Source: Tautonia plasticadhaerens (GTDB lineage: Bacteria; Planctomycetota; Planctomycetia; Isosphaerales; Isosphaeraceae). Taken from it: a DNA stretch of 64,000 nt. The stretch is taken from contig NZ_CP036426.1 in assembly GCF_007752535.1 (NCBI RefSeq), forward strand, positions 5,580,001 through 5,644,000, in the 5' to 3' direction. This document shows positions 7,825 to 15,491 of this stretch, one piece after another (positions within the stretch are counted from its first letter, which is position 1; each line of letters starts with the position of its first letter). A program made the translations under genes and the position numbers. Below the pieces are notes generated by a model. The model saw only the letters and a program-made list of their open reading frames with translations, made no database searches and had not been told where the DNA came from.

Positions 7825-8627
7825 CCTCGCCGACGATCGCACAGGTCGATGCCGCCGTCAGGGCCGTGCTCGCCGGGATCCGGCGGGCCCCGGCCCCGGG
7901 CCGTCGTCGCCCGGCGGGTGCCTTCGCCGGGAGGCTGCTCGGGGAGCGGCAGGTCGAGGCGATCGGCCCCGAGGTCCGGGAGATCCGGGTCGGCCCGGCG
8001 ACCGTGATCACGCCGATCGCCCGGGATCTGCTGAAGCGTCGCGGGATCGCCGTCCGACTCGTCTCGGAGCCCGAGGCGTCGCGGCGGGGCGAGTGGGGCT
8101 TCGCGATCGAGCCCGGCGTGGCCCACGCCGACGCGATCCGCCGGGCGATCCACTCCGGGCCGGACGCCTGGGCCGAGGTCGGCGGCGACGCCGTCGAGGC
8201 GGCGGGCTGGGTGTCGGCGGGAGACGACCGGGGGGCGGTGGTCCTGACGCCCGAGGCGTCGGTCGCCTGCTGGGTCGCGTCCCGGGTGCCGGGGGTCCGC
8301 CCGGCGGCCCCTGCCGACGCGGACGCGGTGGCCCGGGCCGTCGACCGCCTCGGGGCCAACCTGATCGTGATCGAGCCGGGGGGGCGGTCGATCCCCTCGC
8401 TGCTGCACGGCATGAAGGTCTTCCGCCGGGGGGGCGCCCCCGAGGTGCCCGGCCGGCCGGGGGGGGAGGGCGACGATGAGGATCGGGGAGGTGATCGGCC
8501 GGGTGACGTGTTCCCGGCTGCATCCTTCGCTGCGGAACCCCAGGCTCCTGGTCGTCGTGCCGATGCCCCGGGAGGCGATCACCGATGGCTCGCCGGAGCG
8601 TGGGGAGGAGCTGGTCGTGTTCGATGA
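7821..8627 (+). CDS. BMC-operon protein of unknown function; 3' end doubtful
   Basis: Unrecognised family. The start (MTSPTIAQVDAAVRAVLAGI) is another encapsulation-like helix followed by a basic Pro/Arg linker. A core at residues about 35-75 contains VITPIARDLLKRRGIAVRL, a TPxARDxLKxRGI pattern I associate by eye with EutT/EutQ-neighbourhood BMC proteins. Near residue 200 is SLLHGMKVFRRGGAPEVP. The open frame continues to 8627, overlapping BMC-P 3 (from 8476) by 152 nt with low-complexity sequence. One extra base in the G runs at 8428-8434 or 8459-8466 would end the protein at an ATGA overlap (8476-8479), the arrangement of its neighbours. The true C-terminus is probably near residue 219. 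Confidence 0.7.
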   Translation: MTSPTIAQVDAAVRAVLAGIRRAPAPGRRRPAGAFAGRLLGERQVEAIGPEVREIRVGPATVITPIARDLLKRRGIAVRLVSEPEASRRGEWGFAIEPGVAHADAIRRAIHSGPDAWAEVGGDAVEAAGWVSAGDDRGAVVLTPEASVACWVASRVPGVRPAAPADADAVARAVDRLGANLIVIEPGGRSIPSLLHGMKVFRRGGAPEVPGRPGGEGDDEDRGGDRPGDVFPAASFAAEPQAPGRRADAPGGDHRWLAGAWGGAGRVR

Positions 8628-8754
8628 GCTGGGCGCCGGGCCGGGCGCGATCATCGGGATCAGCGAGGGGAGGGAGGCCGCCAACCCCTTCGGCAAGGCC
8701 AAGACGCCGGTGGACGCCTACTGCGCCTGCCTGCTGGATCAACTCAACGTCTGA
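8476..8754 (+). CDS. BMC-P (EutN/CcmL-type) pentameric vertex protein 3
   Basis: Third vertex protein, 92 aa: MRIGEVIGRVTCSRLHPSL, PRLLVVVPM, VFDELGAGPGAIIGISEG, ending TPVDAYCACLLDQLNV, which keeps the standard C-terminal strand. The ATG lies inside the long open frame of the preceding gene in another phase, but the EutN pattern over its full length leaves no doubt that this is the coding frame. With two other BMC-P paralogs it matches the three-BMC-P complement known for PVM loci. A 38-bp gap precedes the aldolase. Confidence 0.94.
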   Translation: MRIGEVIGRVTCSRLHPSLRNPRLLVVVPMPREAITDGSPERGEELVVFDELGAGPGAIIGISEGREAANPFGKAKTPVDAYCACLLDQLNV

Positions 8755-8792
8755 AACACCGAATCGCGCGATCAGGTCAAGGAGCGTCGATC

Positions 8793-9746
8793 ATGGCGGG
8801 CAGCGGGAACTTCATGGGCGAGTGGAAGCTCCGCGAGGAGATGTGCGAGGTCGGCCGGCGGGTCTACAACAAGGGCTTCGCCGCGGCCAACGACGGGAAC
8901 ATCAGCTACCGGCTGTCCGAGGACCGCGTCCTCTGCACGCCGACCCGGGTGTCGAAGGGGTTCATGAAGCCGGACGACCTGTGCATCGTCGACCTCGACG
9001 GCGGCCAGGTGTCGGGCAAGCGGAAGCGGTCGAGCGAGATCCTGCTGCACCTGACGATCATGAAGCATCGGCCCGACGTGAAGTCGGTCGTCCACTGCCA
9101 CCCGCCGCACGCGACGGCCTTCGCCGTGGCCCAGGAGCCGATCCCGAAGTGCACGATGCCGGAGTTCGAGGTCTTCCTCGGCGAGGTGGCGATCACCCCG
9201 TATGAGACCCCCGGCGGCCAGGCGTTCGCCGACACGGTGATCCCGTACATCAAGGACACCGACACCATCCTGCTGGCCAACCACGGCACCGTGACCGCCG
9301 GCAGCGACCTGATGGACGCCTACTTCAAGACCGAGATCATCGACGCTTACTGCCGGATCCTGCTGCTCACCAAGCCCCTGGGCGGGCCGAAGTACTACAA
9401 CGACCACAAGGCCGCCGAGCTGATCCGCCTGAAGCCGGGCATCGGCGTGCGGGACGTCCGGCTGGAGCTGGGGCTGGAGAACTGTGACCTCTGCGGCAAC
9501 AGCCTGTTCCGGGAGGGGTACCACGAGTCGTTCCGCCCGGAGCCGAACGCCTTCGTCCCCGACAAGCTCCAGCAGGCCGTGCAGCAGGTGGCCTGCGCCA
9601 TGCCCGCGTCGGCCCCGGCCTCGAAGGGGGAGGGGCCGGAGTTCGAGTCGATGGTGCAGGCGATCACCGAGCAGGTGATGCGGGCGCTGGGGGGGGCGGC
9701 GGCCCCCTCGTCGAACGGGTCGGGATCGTATGCGGGTTCGTGCTGA
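8793..9746 (+). CDS. Class II (zinc) aldolase with C-terminal encapsulation peptide
   Basis: Fuculose/rhamnulose-phosphate-type aldolase expected to release lactaldehyde plus dihydroxyacetone phosphate, the signature entry reaction of PVM BMCs. The 317-aa protein has the class II aldolase/adducin fold: AAANDGNISYRL near residue 30, the zinc motif SVVHCHPPHATAFA near 103-116, acidic MPEFEVFLGEV, and the third zinc ligand in LLANHGTVTAG. After about residue 240 comes an extension with a CDLCGN pair and, behind a linker, FESMVQAITEQVMRALGG (about 285-302), a C-terminal encapsulation helix. It is followed by lactate/malate dehydrogenase 57 bp later. Confidence 0.94.
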   Translation: MAGSGNFMGEWKLREEMCEVGRRVYNKGFAAANDGNISYRLSEDRVLCTPTRVSKGFMKPDDLCIVDLDGGQVSGKRKRSSEILLHLTIMKHRPDVKSVVHCHPPHATAFAVAQEPIPKCTMPEFEVFLGEVAITPYETPGGQAFADTVIPYIKDTDTILLANHGTVTAGSDLMDAYFKTEIIDAYCRILLLTKPLGGPKYYNDHKAAELIRLKPGIGVRDVRLELGLENCDLCGNSLFREGYHESFRPEPNAFVPDKLQQAVQQVACAMPASAPASKGEGPEFESMVQAITEQVMRALGGAAAPSSNGSGSYAGSC

Positions 9747-9803
9747 CGTCGCCGTCGGGACGGGGATCGATCGGGGTTCACCTAACAGGACGGGGGCGAG
9801 GGG

Positions 9804-10931
9804 ATGAGAGTCGGCATCATCGGCGGCGGCGGGCTGGTCGGGTCGTGCACCGGGTTCGCGCTGCAATGCGGCGGGGTGGTCCCGGAGATCAACCTGATCG
9901 ACGTGAACGGCGACCTCTGCCGGGGCCAGGCGCTGGACATCCTCCACGGCGCCGCGCTCGTGGCCGACCAGCGGATCCGGGCGACGGGGTACGAGTCGAT
10001 CCCGGAGACCGACCTCGTCTGCATCACCGCGGGGCTGAGGAGGAAACCGGACGAGAGCCGCCTGGACCTCATCAACCGGAACGTCGAGCTGTTCCTGAAG
10101 ATCCTCGACGACGTGATGGCCGCCGGACTGCGGGACGACGCGATCGTCCTCGTCGTGTCGAACCCGGTGGACGTGCTCACGTATCTGGCCACGAGGCGCA
10201 CGGGGTTGCCCCCCCGTCAGGTGATCGGCCTGGGGACGATGCTCGACTCGTCCCGGTTCCGGGGCCTGATCGCCCAGGATCTCGGCCTCCCGGCCACGCA
10301 GGTCACCGCGACGATCCTGGGGGAACACGGCGACAGCATGGTGCCCCTCTGGTCGGTGGCCCAGGCGGCGGGGCTGCCGCTGGAGAAGTATCCCGGGTGG
10401 TCGCCGTCGAAGGCGGACGAGCTGTTCAAGCGGACCAAGGGCAGCGGCGCCGAGGTGATCAAGCTGAAGGGCGGGGCCGGGTTCGCGGTGGGGATTTCGA
10501 TCCGGGAGGTGATCCACACAGTCGCCCTCGATTCCCGCCGGATCCTGCCGGTGTCCTCGCTGGTGAGCGGCCAGTACGGGATGGGGGACGTCTGCATCTC
10601 GGTGCCGACGGTGGTCGGCGAGGGCGGGGTGCGGGCTCAACTCGAACTCGACCTCTGGCCGAAGGAACTGTCGGGCCTCCAGCAGTCGGCCCGGGTGCTG
10701 CGGGAGACGATCGACCAGGTGCTCAAGACGAACCCGAACGCGGCGAAGGCGGCGGCCGGCCGGGGCGGTAACGGCACCACGTCGGGGGCGTCCCGGGGAG
10801 GCCCGCCCCCGGCGTCGGCGAACGGCCAGGGGGTCCGGGTGACGATGGGATCCGGCGGGTCGAACGCGTCGGCCGGGAGGCCGAGGGTGACGATCTCCGG
10901 GCAGTCCGGCGGAGGGCGGGGTGGTTACTAA
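9804..10931 (+). CDS. Lactate/malate dehydrogenase family protein of the BMC
   Basis: NAD-dependent 2-hydroxyacid dehydrogenase, 375 aa. Rossmann start VGIIGGGGLVGSC, active-site loop TAGLRRKPDESRLDL, VVSNPVDVLTYLA, GLGTMLDSSRF and catalytic LGEHGDSMVPLW are clear. In the substrate loop the residue before KP, Gln in classical LDH, is Arg as in malate dehydrogenases, so LDH activity should not be assumed. A C-terminal extension of about 60 residues rich in Gly/Ser/Asn carries two similar segments, VRVTMGSGGS and PRVTISGQSG, absent from free enzymes and possibly for targeting. The 3' end overlaps the next gene by 11 bp. Likely role: NADH balance around the lactate product. Confidence 0.9.
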   Translation: MRVGIIGGGGLVGSCTGFALQCGGVVPEINLIDVNGDLCRGQALDILHGAALVADQRIRATGYESIPETDLVCITAGLRRKPDESRLDLINRNVELFLKILDDVMAAGLRDDAIVLVVSNPVDVLTYLATRRTGLPPRQVIGLGTMLDSSRFRGLIAQDLGLPATQVTATILGEHGDSMVPLWSVAQAAGLPLEKYPGWSPSKADELFKRTKGSGAEVIKLKGGAGFAVGISIREVIHTVALDSRRILPVSSLVSGQYGMGDVCISVPTVVGEGGVRAQLELDLWPKELSGLQQSARVLRETIDQVLKTNPNAAKAAAGRGGNGTTSGASRGGPPPASANGQGVRVTMGSGGSNASAGRPRVTISGQSGGGRGGY

Positions 10932-12225
10932 GTCGCTCGACCGCAAGCTGGCCGCGATCCACGCCGATCCCCACGGCTGCCGGGAGTTCATCCTCGCGGA
11001 CGCCAAGGACGCCGACATGGCGTTCGGCATCGGGGCGCCGGGCATGTCCCCCGAGGCCCACAGCGGCGAGGTCCGGCTGAGGACGCTGGAGGAGTATCGC
11101 CAGCAGATCCGGCTGAACGCGACGCAGGGCCTGGTCGACATCATGCTCATGTCGGCCAGCTCGAATTATCAGCTGACGATCCGGGACCGGCTGTTCGACG
11201 GGTCGCACGTCACCCCGGCGATCCGGGCCAACGACGCGACCGACGTCCACCTGGCCCGGGGGTCGGTCTACGCCCAGTATCCGGCGCAGCCGCACCGATC
11301 GGCCCTGCTCGACCACGCGATGTGCGGGCACGTCGACTGCGCCCCGGGGGAGCGCTCGTTGGGGGCCGACCTGGGCCTCTACAGCGTCACGTTCAACAAC
11401 ATCCCGGAGCAGGATTTCCGGACCCTGGAGCGGTTCCACCAGTTCCGGGAGGAGGCGGAGCGGAAGGGGTTCCGCTACTTCCTGGAGGTGTTCGACCCGA
11501 ACGTGCCGGGGACGATCGACCCGGAGACCGTCCCGCACTACCTCAACGACATGATCGCCCGGATGCTGGCCGGGGTCGCGGGGCCGGGGAGGCCGGTGTT
11601 CCTGAAGATCGTCTACCACGGGCCGAAGGCGCTGGAGGAACTGGTCTCCTACGACCCGCACCTCGTGGTCGGCATCCTCGGCGGCTCGGCCGGGACGACC
11701 TTCGACGCCTTCCACCTGCTGGCCGAGGCGAGGGCCCATGGCGCGAAGGTCGCGCTCTACGGCCGGAAGATCAACAACGCGGAGAATCAGCTCGCGTTCA
11801 TCCAGTTCCTCCGGCTGATCGCCGACGGCCAGATCGGGGCGGCGGAGGCGGTGCGGGCCTACCACGCGGTGCTCGACCGGCTGGGGATCCGGCCCCATCG
11901 GCCGCTGGAAGACGACCTGCGGCCCCAGGCGACCTCGATGAGCTACGGGGGGTCGTCGACCTCGGTCGTCGTCCCGCCGGCCTCCCGGCCGTCGTCGAAC
12001 GGCTCGGCCCGGGCGGGATCGGCCGTCCCCACCCCGGCCGCCCCTACGGCCGGCTGCGATTGCGGATGCGGGGCGTGCGAGGGCGAGCGGGGCGAGATGT
12101 CGGCCGCGGCCGACCGGGACTCGAACAGCTTCCCGGTGCTCCCGGGCGGCTTGCCCGATTTTTCCCGGATGGACGTGTCCCAGCGGCTCGCCTATCATCG
12201 CCGCCGGCTTGGCCTCGGGGCGTGA
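10921..12225 (+). CDS. Conserved BMC-operon protein, possible aldolase-like barrel
   Basis: 434 aa, no confident family. The body (about 1-335) looks like an alpha/beta barrel: FGIGAPGMSPEAHSGEVRL, VDIMLMSASSNYQLTIRDRL, RYFLEVFDPN, PVFLKIVYHGPKALEEL, VVGILGGSAGTTFDAFHLL and YGRKINNAENQLAFI, somewhat like class I aldolases with candidate lysines in FLKIVY and YGRKIN. It is followed by a Ser/Pro linker, a cysteine cluster CDCGCGACEG (about residues 380-390) and a conserved-looking tail MDVSQRLAYHRRRLGLG. The start is GTG overlapping the previous stop, with GGAGGGCGGG before it. The Cys cluster may bind metal; the tail may be an encapsulation signal. Confidence 0.72.
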   Translation: MVTKSLDRKLAAIHADPHGCREFILADAKDADMAFGIGAPGMSPEAHSGEVRLRTLEEYRQQIRLNATQGLVDIMLMSASSNYQLTIRDRLFDGSHVTPAIRANDATDVHLARGSVYAQYPAQPHRSALLDHAMCGHVDCAPGERSLGADLGLYSVTFNNIPEQDFRTLERFHQFREEAERKGFRYFLEVFDPNVPGTIDPETVPHYLNDMIARMLAGVAGPGRPVFLKIVYHGPKALEELVSYDPHLVVGILGGSAGTTFDAFHLLAEARAHGAKVALYGRKINNAENQLAFIQFLRLIADGQIGAAEAVRAYHAVLDRLGIRPHRPLEDDLRPQATSMSYGGSSTSVVVPPASRPSSNGSARAGSAVPTPAAPTAGCDCGCGACEGERGEMSAAADRDSNSFPVLPGGLPDFSRMDVSQRLAYHRRRLGLGA

Positions 12226-12283
12226 CGGAGCGCCCGGCGGTCGGATCCCGAGCCGGAACCGCCCCTCCCCACCCGCGATTGCC

Positions 12284-12856
12284 GTGTCACTGCTCACCAC
12301 CCTGCCCACCTGGGCCATCGCGCTGCTGATCTTCCTCATGAGGATCGCCGACGTCTCGTTCGGCACGCTGCGGACGATCTCCGTGGTCCAGGGGAGGATC
12401 CGCCTGTCGGTCCTGCTCGGGTTCTTCGAGGTCCTGATCTGGGTGGTCGGCGTCTCCCAGGTGATGGCCGGGTTCGACGAGAACCCGATCCTGGCGGTGG
12501 CGTACGCGGGGGGGTTCGCGGCCGGCAATGGGGTAGGGATCGCGATCGAGAAGCGGCTGGCGCTGGGCTCGGTGGTGGTCCGGATCATCTCCCCGAACCA
12601 CGGCGAGCGGATCGCCGAGACGCTCCGGGTGCAGGGTTACCGCCTGACGACCTTCATGGGCCAGGGCAGGAACGGGCCGGTCACCCTCCTGTTCGTCACC
12701 TGCCGTCGCCGGGAGGCGCCGAGGATCATCCGGACGGCCCAGGGGCAGGACCCGGCCCTCTTCTACACCATCGAGACGCTCCGGGAGCGGTCGGTGGAGC
12801 TGCTCACCCCGCTGCCCCACGTCACGGGATGGCGGGCGTACCTGAAGATGAAGTGA
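12284..12856 (+). CDS. UPF0316 (DUF5698/DUF2179) membrane protein
   Basis: Integral membrane protein of unknown role, 190 aa. Three N-terminal membrane segments (LPTWAIALLIFLMRIADVSF; SVLLGFFEVLIWVVGVSQVM; AVAYAGGFAAGNGVGIAIE) precede a soluble C-terminal DUF2179-like domain (VVRIISPN, LRVQGYRLTTF, GPVTLLFVTCRRRE). The GTG at 12284 directly before the first membrane segment is preferred over upstream ATG 12209, which would add 25 Arg/Pro-rich residues. It lies 58 bp after the BMC operon on the same strand and could be co-transcribed, but the family is widespread and not BMC-specific. Confidence 0.82.
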   Translation: MSLLTTLPTWAIALLIFLMRIADVSFGTLRTISVVQGRIRLSVLLGFFEVLIWVVGVSQVMAGFDENPILAVAYAGGFAAGNGVGIAIEKRLALGSVVVRIISPNHGERIAETLRVQGYRLTTFMGQGRNGPVTLLFVTCRRREAPRIIRTAQGQDPALFYTIETLRERSVELLTPLPHVTGWRAYLKMK

Positions 12857-13020
12857 CGGGGGGAGATCCCCGAGGCCGAATCCGGCGGGCCCGATGATGG
12901 GCGAGGGATCCCGGTCCGGGGGCCGGGGCGATCCGCAATGATCGCCGGCGGCGAGCGAACGCACTCCGGGACCGCTTCCCTGGCCGGCATTCGGCCGGCG
13001 GGGTCCCGGGAGGCACCGCG

Positions 13021-13935
13021 ATGGAAGAGCTCTACGACCCCACCCGAAAGCCCGAGTCGCCGATCCGGGAGGTCGAGACCGACCCGGCCTCCGGGTTCGT
13101 CTATCTCGCCGTCTTGCTGGCCACGCTGCTGCTGTCGCTGGGGGGGCTGGTCCTCGGGGCGGTCGCCGAGCGCCCGGCGCCGATCATCGGGTCGATCTTC
13201 GTGACCGTCCTGACGATCGTCGGCCTGACCGGGCTGTTCGTCGTCAACCCGAACGAGGCGAAGGTGCTGCAACTGTTCGGCGACTACAAGGGGACCGTCC
13301 GCAAGCCCGGCCTGAGGTGGGCCAACCCGTTCTACTCGAAGGCGGCGATCTCGGTCAAAGTCCGCAACTTCGAGAGCGGACACCTGAAGGTCAACGACCG
13401 GCACGGCAACCCGATCGAGATCGCCGCCGTGGTGGTCTGGCGGGTGATCGACACGGCCGAGGCCATGTTCCACGTCGACAAGTACGAGAACTTCGTCGAG
13501 GTCCAGAGCGAGTCGGCCCTGCGGAACCTGGCCACCGGGTACGCCTACGACGCCCACGCCGAAGACGAGCTGTCGCTTCGGGGCAACACCTCCGAGGTGG
13601 CCGAGCACCTGAGGACCGAGATCCAGGACCGGCTGTTCAAGGCGGGGGTCGAGGTGATCGAGGCCCGGATCAGCCACCTGGCCTACGCCCCCGAGATCGC
13701 CCACGCGATGCTCCAGCGGCAGCAGGCCGACGCGGTGATCGCCGCGAGGTCGAAGATCGTCGAGGGGGCGGTCGGCATGGTCGAGATGGCGCTGGGCATG
13801 CTCGCCAGCCAGAAGCTGGTCGAGCTGGATAACGAGAAGAAAGCCGCGATGGTCAGTAACCTGCTGGTCGTGCTCTGCAGCGACCGAGGCACGCAGCCGA
13901 TCATCAACGCGGCGTCGGGGCACCAGGGGCGTTGA
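13021..13935 (+). CDS. SPFH/band-7 (stomatin-like) membrane protein
   Basis: Membrane-anchored SPFH protein, 304 aa, likely a scaffold of membrane microdomains. Two N-terminal hydrophobic segments (about residues 24-45 and 52-74) precede [25 protein letters not shown], the usual start of the SPFH domain. It continues through [38 protein letters not shown] and an alpha-helical region with [16 protein letters not shown]. The ATG follows GGAGGCACCG. The nearest neighbour on the same strand is the UPF0316 gene 164 bp upstream; the next gene downstream is convergent. No NfeD partner is adjacent. Confidence 0.92.
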   Translation: MEELYDPTRKPESPIREVETDPASGFVYLAVLLATLLLSLGGLVLGAVAERPAPIIGSIFVTVLTIVGLTGLFVVNPNEAKVLQLFGDYKGTVRKPGLRWANPFYSKAAISVKVRNFESGHLKVNDRHGNPIEIAAVVVWRVIDTAEAMFHVDKYENFVEVQSESALRNLATGYAYDAHAEDELSLRGNTSEVAEHLRTEIQDRLFKAGVEVIEARISHLAYAPEIAHAMLQRQQADAVIAARSKIVEGAVGMVEMALGMLASQKLVELDNEKKAAMVSNLLVVLCSDRGTQPIINAASGHQGR

Positions 13936-13988
13936 TCATGGGGCGGGGGTCGTCGGGCTCGATCCTCGCGTCCCCCGGCCTCGGGGGC

Positions 13989-15401
13989 TCAATGCCCCTC
14001 GCCCCGGTCGTTTCTCCTCGGATCGATCAGGACTCGATCGCCCGGCCGGAGCCCCTCGAGGACGACGAGGCGATCGACCGTGCCTCGATCGACGCGGATG
14101 GCCCGCCGGTTCGGCCCTTGATCGGTTTCGACGACGCAATGGGCGCCGGCGTCGTCCCATCCGACCGCCCCGGCGGGGACGGTCAGGGCCGATCGGGGCT
14201 CGTCCGTGGCGATCGAGACCCGGGTGGTCATCTCGGGCCGGAGGCCGGCGGGCGGCCGGTCGATCGCGACCCGGACCCGGAATTGCTGCCACTCCTCGAA
14301 GTGACGCCAGTCGGGGGTCGGCAGCAGGTCGATCGACTTGACCCGCGCGGGGAAGGTGCACCCGGGCAGGGCCTCGAACGAGACGGTTGCCCGACGGCCC
14401 TCGGCGACGAGGCCGGCGAAGCGCTCGTGGACGAAGAGCTCGACCTCCATCTTCGACAGGTCGGGCAGGATGAACAGGTGGATCCCCGGATAGACCTCGG
14501 CGCCTTCCCGGACCTGGTAGTAGTCGTTGAAGAAGATATCGGCGTAATAGACGGTGCCGTCGTGCGGGGCCCGGATCGAGCAGCGGTCGACCTGCTCCTC
14601 CAGGTGGTCGAGGCGCTCCTCGGCGGCCTCCAGTTCCTCGACGGCGAAGTCCCGGAGGGTCCGGGAGCGGTCGACCTCGGCCTCCAGGCCCCGGAGGACC
14701 GCCCCGACGGTCGACTCGCGGAAGGTCCGGAGCGCGAGTTCGGCGTCGGACAGGGCGACCTCCGCCCGGAGCAGGGAGAGCCGGTGCTCGGCCAGGTCCG
14801 CCGAGGAGACGTACCCGAGTGCCCCCATCCGTCCGGACCAGGCCAGGTAGTCCTCGGCCCGGGTCAGGTCGACCCGGGCCATCGCCCGATCGACCTCCAT
14901 CTGCCGCTCGAACCAGGCCCGATCGCCGTCCCGGTAGGAGACGAGGCCGGCCTCGGCCACCGCCAGGGCTCGATCGGCCTCGGCCAGCCCGGAACGGGCC
15001 CGATCGACCTCGATCCGCTGGTCTCGGGCCCGGTCGGCGTACGCGCTGGGATCGAGTCGGCAGATCACCTCGTCCCTGGCGACCCGGGTCCCCTCGGGGA
15101 TGAGCTCGATGATCCGGGTCGGCGCCGCCGGCCCGAAGATTCCCAGGACCGGCGGCACGTCCGCCAGCAGCTCCACCGTGGGGGCGATGATCGTCTGGCT
15201 CGCCGAGCACGCCAGGCCCGAGAGCACGATCGTCTCCCCGACCTCCTCGGCACGCACCACGCCCCAGCCCCGGCCCGTCCACCCCGCCCCCCGATCGGCC
15301 TCGGTGCCGACGACGATCGCCCGGGGGGCCGAGGCGAGCCCGATCGGCACCAGGACGGCCACGGCTCCCAGCAACCACCACCCCCGGGCCTCAGTCGTCA
15401 T
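13989..15401 (-). CDS. HlyD/RND-type membrane fusion (adaptor) protein
   Basis: Periplasmic adaptor, 470 aa. A single N-terminal anchor (WWLLGAVAVLVPIGLA), a first barrel/lipoyl half (PTRIIELIPEGTRVARDEVICRLD), a long coiled-coil hairpin from about 125 to 275 rich in Glu/Arg/Leu, a second lipoyl half (CSIRAPHDGTVYYADI) and beta-barrel domains (DLSKMEVELFVHERF) follow in the order expected. The C-terminal part contains LTVPAGAVGWDDAG and VLEGLRPGDRVLI. No ABC transporter, RND pump or outer-membrane factor is adjacent, so the partner is unknown. The gene has its own promoter region with two palindromes. Confidence 0.9.
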   Translation of the reverse strand: MTTEARGWWLLGAVAVLVPIGLASAPRAIVVGTEADRGAGWTGRGWGVVRAEEVGETIVLSGLACSASQTIIAPTVELLADVPPVLGIFGPAAPTRIIELIPEGTRVARDEVICRLDPSAYADRARDQRIEVDRARSGLAEADRALAVAEAGLVSYRDGDRAWFERQMEVDRAMARVDLTRAEDYLAWSGRMGALGYVSSADLAEHRLSLLRAEVALSDAELALRTFRESTVGAVLRGLEAEVDRSRTLRDFAVEELEAAEERLDHLEEQVDRCSIRAPHDGTVYYADIFFNDYYQVREGAEVYPGIHLFILPDLSKMEVELFVHERFAGLVAEGRRATVSFEALPGCTFPARVKSIDLLPTPDWRHFEEWQQFRVRVAIDRPPAGLRPEMTTRVSIATDEPRSALTVPAGAVGWDDAGAHCVVETDQGPNRRAIRVDRGTVDRLVVLEGLRPGDRVLIDPRRNDRGEGH

Positions 15402-15415
15402 CGTCGCTACCCTCG

Positions 15416-15466
15416 GACAAGTGTCGGCTTACGGGGCGATTGTCGCCGATCTCCGACATTTGTCAA
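15416..15466 (-). promoter_or_regulatory. Sigma-70-type promoter with two GACA-NN-TGTC palindromes for the adaptor gene
   Basis: On the minus strand TTGACA (15466-15461) is followed after 16 nt by GACAAT (15444-15439), or after 17 nt by ACAATC, placing the start of transcription about 30 nt before the ATG at 15401. Two 10-bp palindromes with the pattern GACA-NN-TGTC lie at 15455-15464, overlapping the -35, and 15416-15425, just downstream of the likely start site. As longer 12-mers (15453-15464 and 15416-15427) they form an inverted pair with one mismatch. The pattern resembles TACA-NN-TGTA sites of BlaI/CopY-type repressors. Confidence 0.6.
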
Positions 15467-15491
15467 GGGGCTCTCGGTCGTCAGGCGGGGG

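Noticed and set aside
5961-8702. 913-aa open frame on the minus strand across the BMC aldehyde dehydrogenase
   Set aside because: It is antisense to the well-supported dehydrogenase and shell genes and its translation is Arg/Pro/Asp-rich with no domain; a codon shadow of GC-rich genes.
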